Under the pieces are notes generated by a model. That model saw only the letters and a list, made by a program, of their open reading frames with translations. It was not told where the DNA came from and searched no databases. Source: CAVPCZ01 sp963779225 (GTDB lineage: Bacteria > Bacteroidota > Ignavibacteria > UBA10030 > UBA6906). Taken from it: a DNA stretch of 64,000 bases. The DNA is taken from NCBI GenBank assembly GCA_963779225.1, contig CAVZWW010000003.1, positions 3,348,001 to 3,412,000 on the forward strand, given 5' to 3'. Made by a program: the position numbers and the translations under genes. The stretch's first letter is position 1. The number at the start of each line of letters is the position of its first letter. Positions 24,757-34,397 of this stretch are shown piece by piece.

Positions 24757-26127
24757 TTAGTGGTGCCGGCCCGGCTGCGCCCCGGGAGACACCGCCTTGA
24801 TCTCTGCAAGGGAGATCACCGGCAACACGCGCACGAACAGCAGGATCAGGGTGAAGAACAACCCGAGGCTTCCGATGAATGTTCCCATATCGAACAAGGA
24901 TGGCATATAATAACCCCAGCTCGACGGCAGGAAGTCACGGGAGAGGGATGTTACCACAATCACGAACCGCTCGAACCACATCCCGACGTTCACAAACACC
25001 GCGATCACAAACATCAGGGGAATTGACCGTCTGAATCGCTTAAACCAGAAGAGCTGGGGGAACACCACGTTGCACGTTATCATCGTCCAGTACGCCCACG
25101 CATACGGCCCGAGTGCGCGGTTGACGAACACGAATGTTTCGAACTGCGATCCGCTGTACCACGCCATGAAGAACTCCATGCCGTAGGCATACCCGACCAT
25201 GCTTCCGGTGAGAATCATCACCTTGTTCATCTTTTCCAGAGTATCGAGCGTGATCAGATGCTTCAGGTCGAACAGCTGCCGGACGACGATCAGGCAGTTC
25301 TGCACCATGGCGAATCCCGAGAACACCGCACCCGCCACAAAGTACGGCGGGAAGATCGTTGTATGCCAGCCGGGGATGACAGAGACGGCGAAGTCGAAAC
25401 TGACAATCGTATGCACGGAAAGCACAAGCGGTGTCGCAAATCCCGCGAGGATGAGGTAGGCGCGTTCGAAGTGATGCCAGTGCCTGTTCGAATGGCGCCA
25501 GCCGAGACTCAGGACCGAATAGATCACTTTCTTGATCGGCACTACGGTTCTGTCCCGAAGGGTCGCAAGGTCAGGCACCAGTCCGAGGAACCAGAACACG
25601 GCCGAGACCGTAAAGTAGGTGGAAACGGCAAAAACGTCCCAGAGTAACGGCGACGTGAAGTTCACCCAGACCCCGTGTTGATTCGGATACGGCATCAGGT
25701 AAAGGGGGAGCCACTCGCGGCCGGTATGCAGGAGCGGAAAGACGCCCGCGCACATGACCGCAAAAATCGTCATCGCCTCCGCGAAGCGCGCAATGCCGTT
25801 TCTCCACCGCTGGCGCAGAAGGAAGAGGATCGCGGAGATCAACGTCCCGGCGTGGCCGATACCCACCCAGAACACGAAGTTCACGATGTCAAATCCCCAG
25901 GAGACCGGCTGGTTCACACCCCACACACCCAGACCGTACCAGAGGGTCACCCCGACGGACGCACCGCCGATGGCCAGCATGGTCAGCGTCACACTCAGGG
26001 CAATCCACCACGAACGCGAAGGGCGCCGGTCCAGCGGTGCGCTGACAACGGCATCAATCTCACCCGCCGTCGGGGTGCCCGCCACAACGGGCTCTTCCCG
26101 CGAGTAGTCGACGACAGCATTGCTCAC
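24757..26127 (-). CDS. actC: Alternative complex III subunit ActC (NrfD/PsrC family)
   Basis: 456-residue integral membrane quinol-binding subunit with about ten helices. Seen: FWVGIGHAGTLISAILFLLRQ, the conserved quinol-site helix of NrfD proteins, HTGREWLPLYLMPYPNQHG, WNSPLLWD-like NFTSPLLWDVFAVSTY and WYSGSQFETF. The N-terminal ~45 residues are soluble and proline-rich. The start overlaps the actB stop by 4 bp, and the actD-actE fusion follows after 36 bp. Confidence 0.95.
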   Translation of the reverse strand: MSNAVVDYSREEPVVAGTPTAGEIDAVVSAPLDRRPSRSWWIALSVTLTMLAIGGASVGVTLWYGLGVWGVNQPVSWGFDIVNFVFWVGIGHAGTLISAILFLLRQRWRNGIARFAEAMTIFAVMCAGVFPLLHTGREWLPLYLMPYPNQHGVWVNFTSPLLWDVFAVSTYFTVSAVFWFLGLVPDLATLRDRTVVPIKKVIYSVLSLGWRHSNRHWHHFERAYLILAGFATPLVLSVHTIVSFDFAVSVIPGWHTTIFPPYFVAGAVFSGFAMVQNCLIVVRQLFDLKHLITLDTLEKMNKVMILTGSMVGYAYGMEFFMAWYSGSQFETFVFVNRALGPYAWAYWTMITCNVVFPQLFWFKRFRRSIPLMFVIAVFVNVGMWFERFVIVVTSLSRDFLPSSWGYYMPSLFDMGTFIGSLGLFFTLILLFVRVLPVISLAEIKAVSPGAQPGRHH

Positions 26128-29100
26128 GCGAGTTTCTCCGAATGAATGTTGCGCAACCGGGCAAGATACGTCACATTGGGGCGTACGTTCAGTTCTTCCA
26201 GCACGTGGTAACCGAGAGGATGCTCCCGGAGCTTTGCCACGGCCGATTGCGGATCGTTTGTGTTCCCGAACTCAATCGCCCGCGCCGGACACGCCTGCTG
26301 ACAGGCGGTCTGCACATCCTTTCCTGAAAACTCCACCCCCTGCTCTGTGGCATGCTGGCGGGCCTCCATGATCCGCTGAACACAGAAGGTACACTTCTCC
26401 ATGACACCGCGGGAACGGACGGTCACCTCGGGATTGTGCAGAAGATTCACCGGCTCCTGTTCATAGTACCCTTCGGCCAGATGGTCACGCCAGTTATAAA
26501 AGTTGAAGCGGCGTACTTTGTACGGACAGTTGTTCGAGCAATACTTCGTGCCCACACACCGGTTGTACACCATCTGGTTCAGCCCATCCGGACTGTGATT
26601 GGTGGCGACTACCGGACAGACGTTTTCGCACGGGGCATTGTCGCAGTGCTGGCAGAGCATGGGCTGGTGGCTTGTCACCGGTTCGTCGGGTGTCCCGCTG
26701 TAATACCGATCGATCCGGATCCACTGCATCTCCCTCCCCTTCTGCACCTGTTCCTTCCCCACCACCGGGACGTTGTTCTCCACGTTGCACCCGGCGACAC
26801 AGACATTGCAGCCCGTGCACTTGTTGAGATCGATGGCCATCCCCCATTTCACGCCATGATACTCGACCTCCGTGCTTATGCTCTCATGCTCCACGCGCTG
26901 GCGTTCAAGAAAGCCGGGATCCTTCAGGTATCCGTCCAGTGTCGCCTCGCGGATGATCTTGCGCTTGATGTGCAGATCCTTGAGGAAGGTATCATCCAGC
27001 GCGTGGTGTTCCTGTGTGGATGCGAGCTCGTGACGTCCTTCGCCCTTCCGGGCGGTAACGCCGCTGATGACCCTGCTCCCCGTAAACGCCGCGCGCGTCA
27101 GCAACGGCGTGACATCGGTGCCGACGCCGGTACCCACGGGCCCTGCATTCGTCCGTCCGTACCCCAGCGCCACAGCTATCAACCTGTCCGCCGTTCCCGG
27201 CTGCACAAACGCCGGGAGTGCCTGGCGACGCCCTTCCACGGTGACATCGATCAGATCGCCGGATTCCACACCCAGTTCACGTGCTGTTGCCGGAGACAGC
27301 GCGGCATAGTTGTCCCACACGATCTTGGACACCGGGTTCGGGATTTCCTGAAGCCATCCGTTGTTTGCAAAACTTCCGTCCCCGATAAAAGGACTCGGCG
27401 TCAGGAGCAGCGTATATCCGGACGCGGACGCGGTTTGTTGGATAGCGGGAGCGGCGTCGGTTCTGAATTTTCCCCTCACCGGGGGAGCATCCACTCCAAC
27501 CACAACGCCGTCATGCAGCGCGCTGTTCCAGAACGTGACAAAATCCACCTTCGCGCCGGAACGGGGGAAGAAGTCCGTTTCCCATTGCTTCTTCAGATAA
27601 TCGAGATAGACCGACTCGCTGAACGGATTTCCCGCGGCCATCCATTGCAGCAGCACCGCTTCAGTCTGCCGGGTGGCGTACAGGGGAGCGACGACGGGCT
27701 GTTGCAGTGAATAGACGCCCGATCGCACGTGATGATCGCCCCAGCTTTCCAGCGCGTGGTGCGTGGGAAGCATGTAGGTGCATGCCTGCGCGGTCTCATT
27801 CTCGGCTTCGGTCAAACAGATCGTGAGGGGAACGTTCTTCAGGGCGTCGGCATAACCGAAATCCGTCGGGAGATGATACACCGGGTTTGTCCCCGCATGA
27901 ATCACCGCACCCACCTTCCCTGCTTTCATATCGGCGACGACCGATGCAAGGTCTTCTGCGGTACTGATGCCGAATGCCGGAGCCACGGCACTGCTGACGT
28001 AGAGCGCGGAGTTGCCCAGCAGGTCATTCAGATAGTTGACGAGGAGGTGCGTCTCTTCCGGCAGAGTATCGCCCGCATACACGATCCCCTTTCCCCTCTG
28101 TGCAAGCAGATCGTCCACCAGGTGCGCAAGAGTCTCGGCGGACAGGTTGCGGGTCGTGCAGAATGATGCCAGGTCAATGCCGGCTGCAGCCCGTTCGACA
28201 GCAGGATTGTCGATCCGGACGGCGCGGCGGCGGATGCCCGCTTCGTTCAGCACGGCCAGAAGAAAATCTCTGTGCAGCGACGGAAGAAGGCGGAGACGGT
28301 AGTCCGCGTTGGCCCCGGTGAGGGACAGATTCCCTTCGACACTGTAGAGGCGGGAGAACCTGTCGGTTGCCGAAACGTCGCGCCCTGCCGCGAATGCGCG
28401 CGTCTGTTCGACCGTGAACCCTTCCGTCCCCAGAGGATCGGCTTCAAGGGTGACGATCACCCGTGCCTGATCCCAGGCAACGACCGGCAGGGGAAGCGGT
28501 CCATAGCTCCTCTCCCACGCGCGCCTGCGGGTTTCCTGCGGGAACAACTCGGTGGTGACGATCCTCGTTGTGGGGTACGCGGCACGGAAGTCGGCGAGGA
28601 CGCGTGCTGCGGATGGCGAAAGTGCGGGAGGGACAACCAGAATGATCTGCTTCCGGTCCCGGATACACCCGGCCAGCAGTGTGACGACATCGGCGTCCAC
28701 CAGGTTCCAGGAAAGGTCTCCGCTCTTTGCCGATGCGCCGCCATAGCGGGGACTCCGGAGGCGCGAAGGATCGTACAGATTCAGTACCGATGCCTGTCCG
28801 CGGGCACAGATCGAGCCGGCGTTCACCGGATGATCCGGGTTGCCGTCGATCTTGACCGGGCGGCCTTCACGGGTTTTGATCAGCACGCCGCAGCGCTGGG
28901 CGCAACCCGTGCAGGTGGAAGCATAGAAATTCGCCACGCCGGGGATAATCTCTTCCGGCTTCTTTGTATACGGAACGATTTCGCCTTTGTCGCGATAGTT
29001 GGTGCAACCCGCCGTCGCAAAGGCAGCCGACGCGGCAAGGAGTGCGAGGAATTGTTTGCGCGAGAGAGGGGACATGCCGGCCGTATCAAAGGTCTCCGTC

Positions 29101-29192
29101 ACCCCTTCCTGAAACTCGTGAATCTTCTGATCGCGTACGGTCGCGGGGTCTTCGCTTTCGCGGAGACTGCGCCACAGGTTCTGCTCAGCCAT
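26124..29192 (-). CDS. actB: Alternative complex III subunit ActB (molybdopterin-oxidoreductase-like plus Fe-S)
   Basis: 1,022-residue peripheral subunit. The N terminus carries an export signal (SRKQFLALLAASAAFATAGC, with a lipobox-like Cys63; the twin-arginine pair is reduced to a single Arg-Lys). A molybdopterin-family domain (about 75-740) follows, with four cysteines at 94, 97, 101 and 129 (CTGCAQRC then SICARG). ActB of known complexes binds no molybdenum cofactor; whether these cysteines hold a cluster cannot be told here. The C-terminal ferredoxin-like domain (about 790-1000) has the cluster cysteines in NKCTGCNVCVAGCN, CQHCDNAPCENVCP, YCSNNCPYKVRRFN, KCTFCVQRI and CQQACPARAI. It relays electrons from quinol oxidation to the cytochrome subunits. 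Confidence 0.95.
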   Translation of the reverse strand: MAEQNLWRSLRESEDPATVRDQKIHEFQEGVTETFDTAGMSPLSRKQFLALLAASAAFATAGCTNYRDKGEIVPYTKKPEEIIPGVANFYASTCTGCAQRCGVLIKTREGRPVKIDGNPDHPVNAGSICARGQASVLNLYDPSRLRSPRYGGASAKSGDLSWNLVDADVVTLLAGCIRDRKQIILVVPPALSPSAARVLADFRAAYPTTRIVTTELFPQETRRRAWERSYGPLPLPVVAWDQARVIVTLEADPLGTEGFTVEQTRAFAAGRDVSATDRFSRLYSVEGNLSLTGANADYRLRLLPSLHRDFLLAVLNEAGIRRRAVRIDNPAVERAAAGIDLASFCTTRNLSAETLAHLVDDLLAQRGKGIVYAGDTLPEETHLLVNYLNDLLGNSALYVSSAVAPAFGISTAEDLASVVADMKAGKVGAVIHAGTNPVYHLPTDFGYADALKNVPLTICLTEAENETAQACTYMLPTHHALESWGDHHVRSGVYSLQQPVVAPLYATRQTEAVLLQWMAAGNPFSESVYLDYLKKQWETDFFPRSGAKVDFVTFWNSALHDGVVVGVDAPPVRGKFRTDAAPAIQQTASASGYTLLLTPSPFIGDGSFANNGWLQEIPNPVSKIVWDNYAALSPATARELGVESGDLIDVTVEGRRQALPAFVQPGTADRLIAVALGYGRTNAGPVGTGVGTDVTPLLTRAAFTGSRVISGVTARKGEGRHELASTQEHHALDDTFLKDLHIKRKIIREATLDGYLKDPGFLERQRVEHESISTEVEYHGVKWGMAIDLNKCTGCNVCVAGCNVENNVPVVGKEQVQKGREMQWIRIDRYYSGTPDEPVTSHQPMLCQHCDNAPCENVCPVVATNHSPDGLNQMVYNRCVGTKYCSNNCPYKVRRFNFYNWRDHLAEGYYEQEPVNLLHNPEVTVRSRGVMEKCTFCVQRIMEARQHATEQGVEFSGKDVQTACQQACPARAIEFGNTNDPQSAVAKLREHPLGYHVLEELNVRPNVTYLARLRNIHSEKLA

Positions 29193-29376
29193 GGGACGTG
29201 GACCTCACGTTCGTTCGGGGGACAGCCTGCGGATGGGCACGTACCGAGATGGCATCGCCCGCGGGAGCCTGCGAAGCCGGCCGGGCTTTCCGGGCAAGGC
29301 CCGGAACGGCCCATCCGAACAATGAGCCGCCGGCAATCACGGCCGCCACACGCGTAAAAAACAATCGTCGCTTCAT
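29185..29376 (-). CDS. Small protein with export signal between actA and actB
   Basis: 63 residues from the ATG at 29376, which has the SD-like GAGAGGAT seven bases upstream. It begins MKRRLFFTRVAAVIAGGSLF, a basic twin-arginine start followed by a hydrophobic core, then a short polar tail ending TNVRSTSHG. Its stop overlaps the actB start by 8 bp and it begins 23 bp after actA, so it is translated in the operon. No family recognised. It resembles, in outline only, the small Tat-signal proteins found in some formate dehydrogenase operons. It may be an accessory or assembly peptide for the Act complex. The tight fit and SD support it as real. Confidence 0.6.
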   Translation of the reverse strand: MKRRLFFTRVAAVIAGGSLFGWAVPGLARKARPASQAPAGDAISVRAHPQAVPRTNVRSTSHG

Positions 29377-29399
29377 GCCAATCCTCTCTTGTGCGCCGT

Positions 29400-29969
29400 T
29401 CATCGGTGGCATGCGCTGCAGTACTCGGGACCGCGTTTGATGCCGGAAACCTGCGCCAGCTTCACCGGTGCAGTGCGATGGCACTCCAGGCATGCACCCA
29501 TCGTGAACTCCGACACCTGACCGACCCGATCGACGTCTTCGATGGCCCCATGGCAGTTGGCGCAGTCCACACCGCGGTTCACGTGGACACTATGATTGAA
29601 GTATGCGTAGTCCGGTACGCGGTGCACGCGTTTCCAGGGAAGCGCCACACCGTCTTCGTAGTATTTCGCCAGCTTGATGATCTCCGGCCGGTTCTTCCGT
29701 GCCACCGTATGGCAGTTCATGCAGGTACCCACGGGAGGGATGCCTGCATGCGGGGAAACGGTGACGGAACTATGGCAGTATTTGCAGTCAATCCGCATGC
29801 TCCCGGCATGGAGCTTGTGTGAGAACGCCACCGGCTGGACAGGGGCATAGCCCACACCGTCCCGCTCGGCCCGGGAAAGATAGTACGTCGCCATGAATGC
29901 GAGCACCGCGACGAAGGCGACGAGCGGAACCCGTATTTTAAGAGTGTAATCGAGTAGTGACTTCTTCAT
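29400..29969 (-). CDS. actA: Alternative complex III subunit ActA, pentaheme cytochrome c
   Basis: 189 residues. One N-terminal membrane anchor (VPLVAFVAVLAFMATYYL) is followed by a periplasmic domain with five heme c motifs: CKYCH, CMNCH, CANCH, CLECH and CSACH. His-containing stretches such as FSHKLHAGSM and FNHSVHVNRG offer distal ligands, as in multiheme cytochromes. It is the first gene of the respiratory operon. Five hemes match ActA of known alternative complex III; larger multiheme reductase partners usually carry more or differ in spacing. Confidence 0.95.
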   Translation of the reverse strand: MKKSLLDYTLKIRVPLVAFVAVLAFMATYYLSRAERDGVGYAPVQPVAFSHKLHAGSMRIDCKYCHSSVTVSPHAGIPPVGTCMNCHTVARKNRPEIIKLAKYYEDGVALPWKRVHRVPDYAYFNHSVHVNRGVDCANCHGAIEDVDRVGQVSEFTMGACLECHRTAPVKLAQVSGIKRGPEYCSACHR

Positions 29970-30120
29970 GGGCGCTCAGCGACTGGTGACGCACGGAGGA
30001 TCCGGCCACACTCCCGTGAGAAGCGGCAGACCCGTAGGAACCAAGGGGGCAGAAGAAACCGATTCAGAGAACTCACGTTGCAGGACGTAACGGAATAGTT
30101 GCTGGAGTTGTGACCCATCG

Positions 30121-30149
30121 ATTGTACAAAACTTTCAACTTGAATGCAA
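30121..30149 (-). promoter_or_regulatory. Putative promoter of the act-cox respiratory operon
   Basis: Minus strand: TTGCAT (30149-30144), a 17 bp spacer and TACAAT (30126-30121, 5/6), giving a leader of about 145 nt before actA. The same 60 bp must also drive bshC on the plus strand, where TTGAAT-17-GATATT can be read, so the two promoters would overlap face to face. Confidence 0.45.
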
Positions 30150-30175
30150 TCGCTTTTTTGGCGATATTGTCCCTT

Positions 30176-31816
30176 ATGGAATGGATACCGTACCGACAGC
30201 TCCCGTCCGCCACCGGCGGCTACTCTGATCTCTTCTTCGATTTCCTTGCCAACGAACCCCGCGTCCGACCCTTCTACCCCCGGCACTTTCTGGACCGTAA
30301 TGCGGTGCCGGAGATCATCGAGGCGCACCGAACGCAGGCCCTCGACCGCAGGACGCTGGCGCGCGTGCTGCGCGAGCAGAATGCCCGCTACGGAGGCGGC
30401 ACACGTGCCTTCGCCAACATCGATTCGCTCGAACTGGAGAACACGTTTGTTGTGGCCACCGGGCAGCAGGTCAGCCTGCTGGGCGGACCGCTCTACACAT
30501 TGCTCAAAACGATCACGACGATCAAACTCGCGGAGGAGTTGCAGAAGACACACCCTCCGTTCGCATTTGTTCCGGTGTTCTGGCTCGAGGGTGAGGATCA
30601 CGACTTCGCAGAGATGAATCACTGCCAGGTCTTCACGGCCGACAACACTGTTTCCCGGCTCGAGTACCTCCCGGGCGGTGTGATGCCGGAACGTAATCCG
30701 GGTCCCGTCGGCGAAATGGTGTTCGATGCTTCGATCGAGACAACTCTGCAGGCGCTTGCAGCCGCCCTCCAGCCGACGGAATTCACCTCTGAACTGATGA
30801 ACGCCATCCGCTCCGCCTATGCCCCCGGCGCGACGTTCAACGATGCGTTTGCCCGATGGCTTAACCGTATGCTTCCGGACAGCGGGCTGGTGTTTCTTTC
30901 CGCACACAACACCGAGCTGAAACGGCTGCTCTCCCCGCTATTTCAGAAGGAGATCAGCGACTATCCGCAGACGTCGCAAATCGTCATCGGCCAGAGTGCC
31001 GAGCTTGAACAGGTTTACCACGCCCAGGTCAAACCGAAATCGGTCAACCTCTTCCTGTTCCACAAGGGTGGCCGCTACCCCATCGAACCGCGGGAGGCGG
31101 ATTTCAGCCTCAAGGGCACACGTCATTTCTTGGAGCCGGACGAACTCAAGCGTATCGCGGTGGAGACACCCGAGCTGCTGAGCCCGAACGTGGTTTTGCG
31201 TCCGCTTGCCCAGGATACGCTTCTCCCGACCGTTGCCTACGTGGGGGGGCCTTCGGAAATCGCCTATCACGCCCAGCTCGGGCCGCTCTACGGTCACTTC
31301 GGTGTCGTACAGCCGGTTCTCTACCCGAGGGCCAGCGCGACGGTGATTGAAGAGCGGGTTCAGCGCACGATGGAAAAATTCGGAATCGATCCGGTCGATC
31401 TTTTCAAAGAAGCTGATGATCTCACCCGGAAGGTTGTTGCGCAGATATCGGAGATCAAGCTGGATGAGTTGTTCGGCAGGACAACGCAATCCATGCGTGT
31501 GGCGTTGAACGAATTACGTTTTGGTATGGGGGAGATTGATCCGACGCTGACGGGTGCTCTGGACAACTCCGCGGGGAAGATCGAGGGGTTGTTGTCTGTG
31601 TTAAACGAGAAGGCGAACGCTGCGCAGAAGCGCCGGAATGAGACAGCGGTCCGCCAGATTGAACGTGCGGTCGGTGCGGTGACTCCCGGGGGGCACCTGC
31701 AGGAGCGCGAAATCAGTGCTGTATACTTCCTCAACAAATACGGTCCGGACTTTACGCGCTGGTTATCCGGCGCCCTGAACATATCCGGCTTCCAGCACCA
31801 GCTCCTCGCCCGCTGA
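30176..31816 (+). CDS. bshC: Bacillithiol biosynthesis cysteine-adding enzyme
   Basis: Last step of bacillithiol synthesis, ligating cysteine to glucosaminyl-malate. 546 residues from the ATG at 30176; the family begins with the pattern MEWIPYRQLPSATGGYSDLF seen here, so the in-frame codons before it were left out. Also seen: VVATGQQVSLLGGPLYTLLK, WLEGEDHDFAEMNHC and VAYVGGPSEIAYHAQLG, which are BshC signatures. A coiled-coil stretch lies near the C terminus (about 430-500). Implies the cell uses bacillithiol as low-molecular-weight thiol. No other bsh gene is in the window. Confidence 0.95.
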   Translation: MEWIPYRQLPSATGGYSDLFFDFLANEPRVRPFYPRHFLDRNAVPEIIEAHRTQALDRRTLARVLREQNARYGGGTRAFANIDSLELENTFVVATGQQVSLLGGPLYTLLKTITTIKLAEELQKTHPPFAFVPVFWLEGEDHDFAEMNHCQVFTADNTVSRLEYLPGGVMPERNPGPVGEMVFDASIETTLQALAAALQPTEFTSELMNAIRSAYAPGATFNDAFARWLNRMLPDSGLVFLSAHNTELKRLLSPLFQKEISDYPQTSQIVIGQSAELEQVYHAQVKPKSVNLFLFHKGGRYPIEPREADFSLKGTRHFLEPDELKRIAVETPELLSPNVVLRPLAQDTLLPTVAYVGGPSEIAYHAQLGPLYGHFGVVQPVLYPRASATVIEERVQRTMEKFGIDPVDLFKEADDLTRKVVAQISEIKLDELFGRTTQSMRVALNELRFGMGEIDPTLTGALDNSAGKIEGLLSVLNEKANAAQKRRNETAVRQIERAVGAVTPGGHLQEREISAVYFLNKYGPDFTRWLSGALNISGFQHQLLAR

Positions 31817-31845
31817 GGCTCACGTCACCGATGTCACAAAAAGCT

Positions 31846-31878
31846 GAGCCCCATGCGCCTCTGTGGCGCATGGGGCTC
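31846..31878. terminator. Bidirectional intrinsic terminator between bshC and pnp
   Basis: A perfect 14 bp inverted repeat (31846-31859 with 31865-31878, 5 nt loop). On the plus strand it is followed by TCGATTTT; on the minus strand by AGCTTTTTG. It sits between two convergent genes and can end both transcripts. Confidence 0.93.
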
Positions 31879-31908
31879 TCGATTTTCATCACAGGGTGAG
31901 TCTCACCC

Positions 31909-34077
31909 CTACCCGCGGCGCGGGCCTCTGTCACGCCCGCCACGATCACGGCCTCCACCACCACTTCCCCCTTCACGCTTCGGAGGAAGCGGCTCGTCCG
32001 GGTTCAACACCGCACGCCGGCTGAGCTTGAACCGCCCCATCTCATCCTGATCGATCAGCTTCACCTCAAAAACGTCTCCGACTTTTACGACATCGTTCGG
32101 GTTCTCGACGCGCTTCGTGTCGAGCTGCGATACGTGGACCAGCCCCTCTTTTCCGGGCAGGTACTCCACGAACGCACCGAAGTCCATCACCTTCTTCACG
32201 GTCGCCGTGTAGATCTTCCCGATTTCCGGAAGTGCGGTGATTCCCTTGATCGCGTTGATGGCTATCTCCGCCGACTCCTTTGTGGTTGCGGCGATCACCA
32301 CCGACCCGTCATCTTCGATGTTGATCTCGGCGCCGCTGTCTGCGACGATCTTGCGGATGTTCTTTCCACCCGGCCCGATTACCGCGCCGATCATGTCGAT
32401 GGGAATCTTCAGCGTGGTAAGACGGGGCGCATAGGTGGAGAGATCGGCGCGCGGTGTCGAAATCGCCTCTTCCATCTTCCCGAGAATATGCAGACGCCCG
32501 GCTTTCGCCTGTTCCAGTGCTGAACGCATGATGGCCAGCGAAATGCCGCCGATCTTGATGTCCATCTGGCACGCCGTGATCCCATCCCGGGTCCCGGCCA
32601 CCTTGAAGTCCATGTCGCCCAGGTGATCTTCATTGCCGAGAATATCGCTCAGGATGGCGACCCGGTCTCCTTCTTTCACCAGGCCCATCGCAATGCCGGC
32701 GACGGATTTCTTCAGCGGCGCGCCGCCGTCGAGCAGTGCAAGCGTCGCAGCGCACACGGTCGCCATTGACGACGACCCGTTGGATTCGAGGATATCCGAA
32801 ACGAGGCGCACGGTGTACGGAAATTCGGCTTCCGGCGCCATCATGCTCTTGATCGAACGTTCCGCAAGGTTGCCATGGCCGATTTCACGGCGTCCGGTGG
32901 AGCCGAGCCGGCCTACTTCGCCCACCGAAAACGGCGGGAAGTTGTAGTGCAGCATGAAGCGCTTTGTTGATTCGGGTTGCAGGCCGTCGATTCTCTGTTC
33001 GTCGAGCTTCGTGCCGAGGGTGAGAGTGGTGAGGCTCTGCGTTTCACCGCGCTGAAAAAGGGCCGAACCGTGCGTACGGGGGAGCAGCCCCACTTCGATG
33101 GTAATCTGACGGATATCGCGGAGTCCGCGTCCGTCGAGCCGTACCCCCTGCGTGAGGATCATCTCCCGCATGGCATGATATTCCAGATCATGAACCGCAC
33201 TCTTGATGGCACTTTGCTGTTCGGGGAATCGCTCCGCCAGCGCTTCGACGGTTTCCTTTGCCAGATCAGCGGTCTTCTGTGCCCGTTCCTCTTTAAGCAG
33301 AGGGGTGTGTGCAAGTGTGCGGACGCGTTCGCCCGCGAATGTGGCCACGGCGGCCTTCAGGTCGGCGACCTGTCCGTCGGGCGGCGGTTGACGTTTCGGG
33401 ATGCCGCATTCCTTGACGAGTTCTTTTTGCAGACGGCACATCTCTTTGATCGAGGTGTGTGCAAACTCCAGTGCCCCGAGCATGTCCTCTTCGGACATCT
33501 CCAGCGCCTCTCCTTCCACCATGACGATGGAATCCTCGGTACCGGCGACGATGATATCCATGTCGCTGGTGTGCAGATCGGTGAATGTCGGATTGATCAC
33601 GAGCTGGCCGTTGATCCGGCCGACGCGGACTTCCGCGATGGGACCCGCGAAGGGAATATCCGAAATCATCAGTGCGGCGGATGCAGCCACGGCGCCCAGG
33701 ACATCGCCGTCATGTTCCTGGTCGGACGAATAGACGGTGACGATGACCTGCGTTTCGCACTGGAACCAGTCCGGGAACAGCGGACGGATAGGCCGGTCGA
33801 TCACGCGTGACGAGAGGATCTCTTTTTCCGATGGCCGGGCCTCGCGCTTGAAAAATCCGCCAGGAATCTTCCCCGCCGACGCCGCCTTCTCGCGGTATTC
33901 CACCTGTAACGGGAAGTAATCATACCCGGGTGTTGCCTCTTCTTTGGCAACCACGGCCGCGAGCACCATGGTGTCGCCGAACCTTGCCATCACCGAACCA
34001 TCCGCCTGCTTGGCGAACCGGCCGGTTTCAAGGGAGAATATCTTCCCCCCTATTTCGATCTCTTTCGTGACTTTCAT
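31909..34077 (-). CDS. pnp: Polyribonucleotide nucleotidyltransferase
   Basis: Phosphorolytic 3'-5' exoribonuclease. 722 residues with two RNase PH domains (about 10-140 and 320-550), an alpha-helical linker, a KH domain (KIPIDMIGAVIGPGGKNIRK) and an S1 domain (GKIYTATVKKVMDFGAFVEY). Catalytic region GDMDFKVAGTRDGITACQMD; RNA-binding FFKREARPSEKEILSSRVID. The C-terminal tail after the S1 domain is Gly/Arg-rich (GGSGGGGRDRGGRDRGPRRG), a possible RNA-binding extension. It follows rpsO, as in many bacteria, and ends at the shared terminator. Confidence 0.97.
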   Translation of the reverse strand: MKVTKEIEIGGKIFSLETGRFAKQADGSVMARFGDTMVLAAVVAKEEATPGYDYFPLQVEYREKAASAGKIPGGFFKREARPSEKEILSSRVIDRPIRPLFPDWFQCETQVIVTVYSSDQEHDGDVLGAVAASAALMISDIPFAGPIAEVRVGRINGQLVINPTFTDLHTSDMDIIVAGTEDSIVMVEGEALEMSEEDMLGALEFAHTSIKEMCRLQKELVKECGIPKRQPPPDGQVADLKAAVATFAGERVRTLAHTPLLKEERAQKTADLAKETVEALAERFPEQQSAIKSAVHDLEYHAMREMILTQGVRLDGRGLRDIRQITIEVGLLPRTHGSALFQRGETQSLTTLTLGTKLDEQRIDGLQPESTKRFMLHYNFPPFSVGEVGRLGSTGRREIGHGNLAERSIKSMMAPEAEFPYTVRLVSDILESNGSSSMATVCAATLALLDGGAPLKKSVAGIAMGLVKEGDRVAILSDILGNEDHLGDMDFKVAGTRDGITACQMDIKIGGISLAIMRSALEQAKAGRLHILGKMEEAISTPRADLSTYAPRLTTLKIPIDMIGAVIGPGGKNIRKIVADSGAEINIEDDGSVVIAATTKESAEIAINAIKGITALPEIGKIYTATVKKVMDFGAFVEYLPGKEGLVHVSQLDTKRVENPNDVVKVGDVFEVKLIDQDEMGRFKLSRRAVLNPDEPLPPKREGGSGGGGRDRGGRDRGPRRG

Positions 34078-34123
34078 TACCTTCTACCGCCTCATCGATG
34101 AATGAATACGTGAACTGATCCGT

Positions 34124-34393
34124 TTATTTGCGGATTTCAAGCTCTTCAATAACCTTCCGGTACCGATCGATTGCTTTCTCGCGAAGATAGTCCAGCAACC
34201 GGCGGCGTTTTCCCACCATCTTCAGAAGTCCCACGCGCGAATGGTGGTCCTTCTTGAATTTCTCGAAATGCGGAGCGAGGTCGTTGATGCGCGCGGTCAG
34301 CAGCGCGATCTGGACCTCGGGCAATCCGGTGTCGGTCGGCGTCTTGCCGAATTTTTTGATGATCTCCGACTTCGTGTCCTTCGTAATAGCCAT
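34124..34393 (-). CDS. rpsO: 30S ribosomal protein S15
   Basis: 89-residue primary 16S rRNA-binding protein from the ATG at 34393 (MAITKDTKSEIIKKFGKTPT). Seen: TGLPEVQIALLTARINDLAPH, KDHHSRVGLLKMVGKRRRLL and DYLREKAIDRYRKVIEELEI, the full S15 signature. The upstream in-frame ATG at 34438 is inside ribF and was not used. Position ribF-rpsO-pnp is the classical order; S15 often represses its own mRNA, but I identified no specific operator. Confidence 0.97.
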   Translation of the reverse strand: MAITKDTKSEIIKKFGKTPTDTGLPEVQIALLTARINDLAPHFEKFKKDHHSRVGLLKMVGKRRRLLDYLREKAIDRYRKVIEELEIRK

Positions 34394-34397
34394 ACTG

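Noticed and set aside
29966..30907. Minus-strand frame of 313 codons
   Set aside because: Antisense to the start of bshC, whose family sequence is unmistakable; no own family features.
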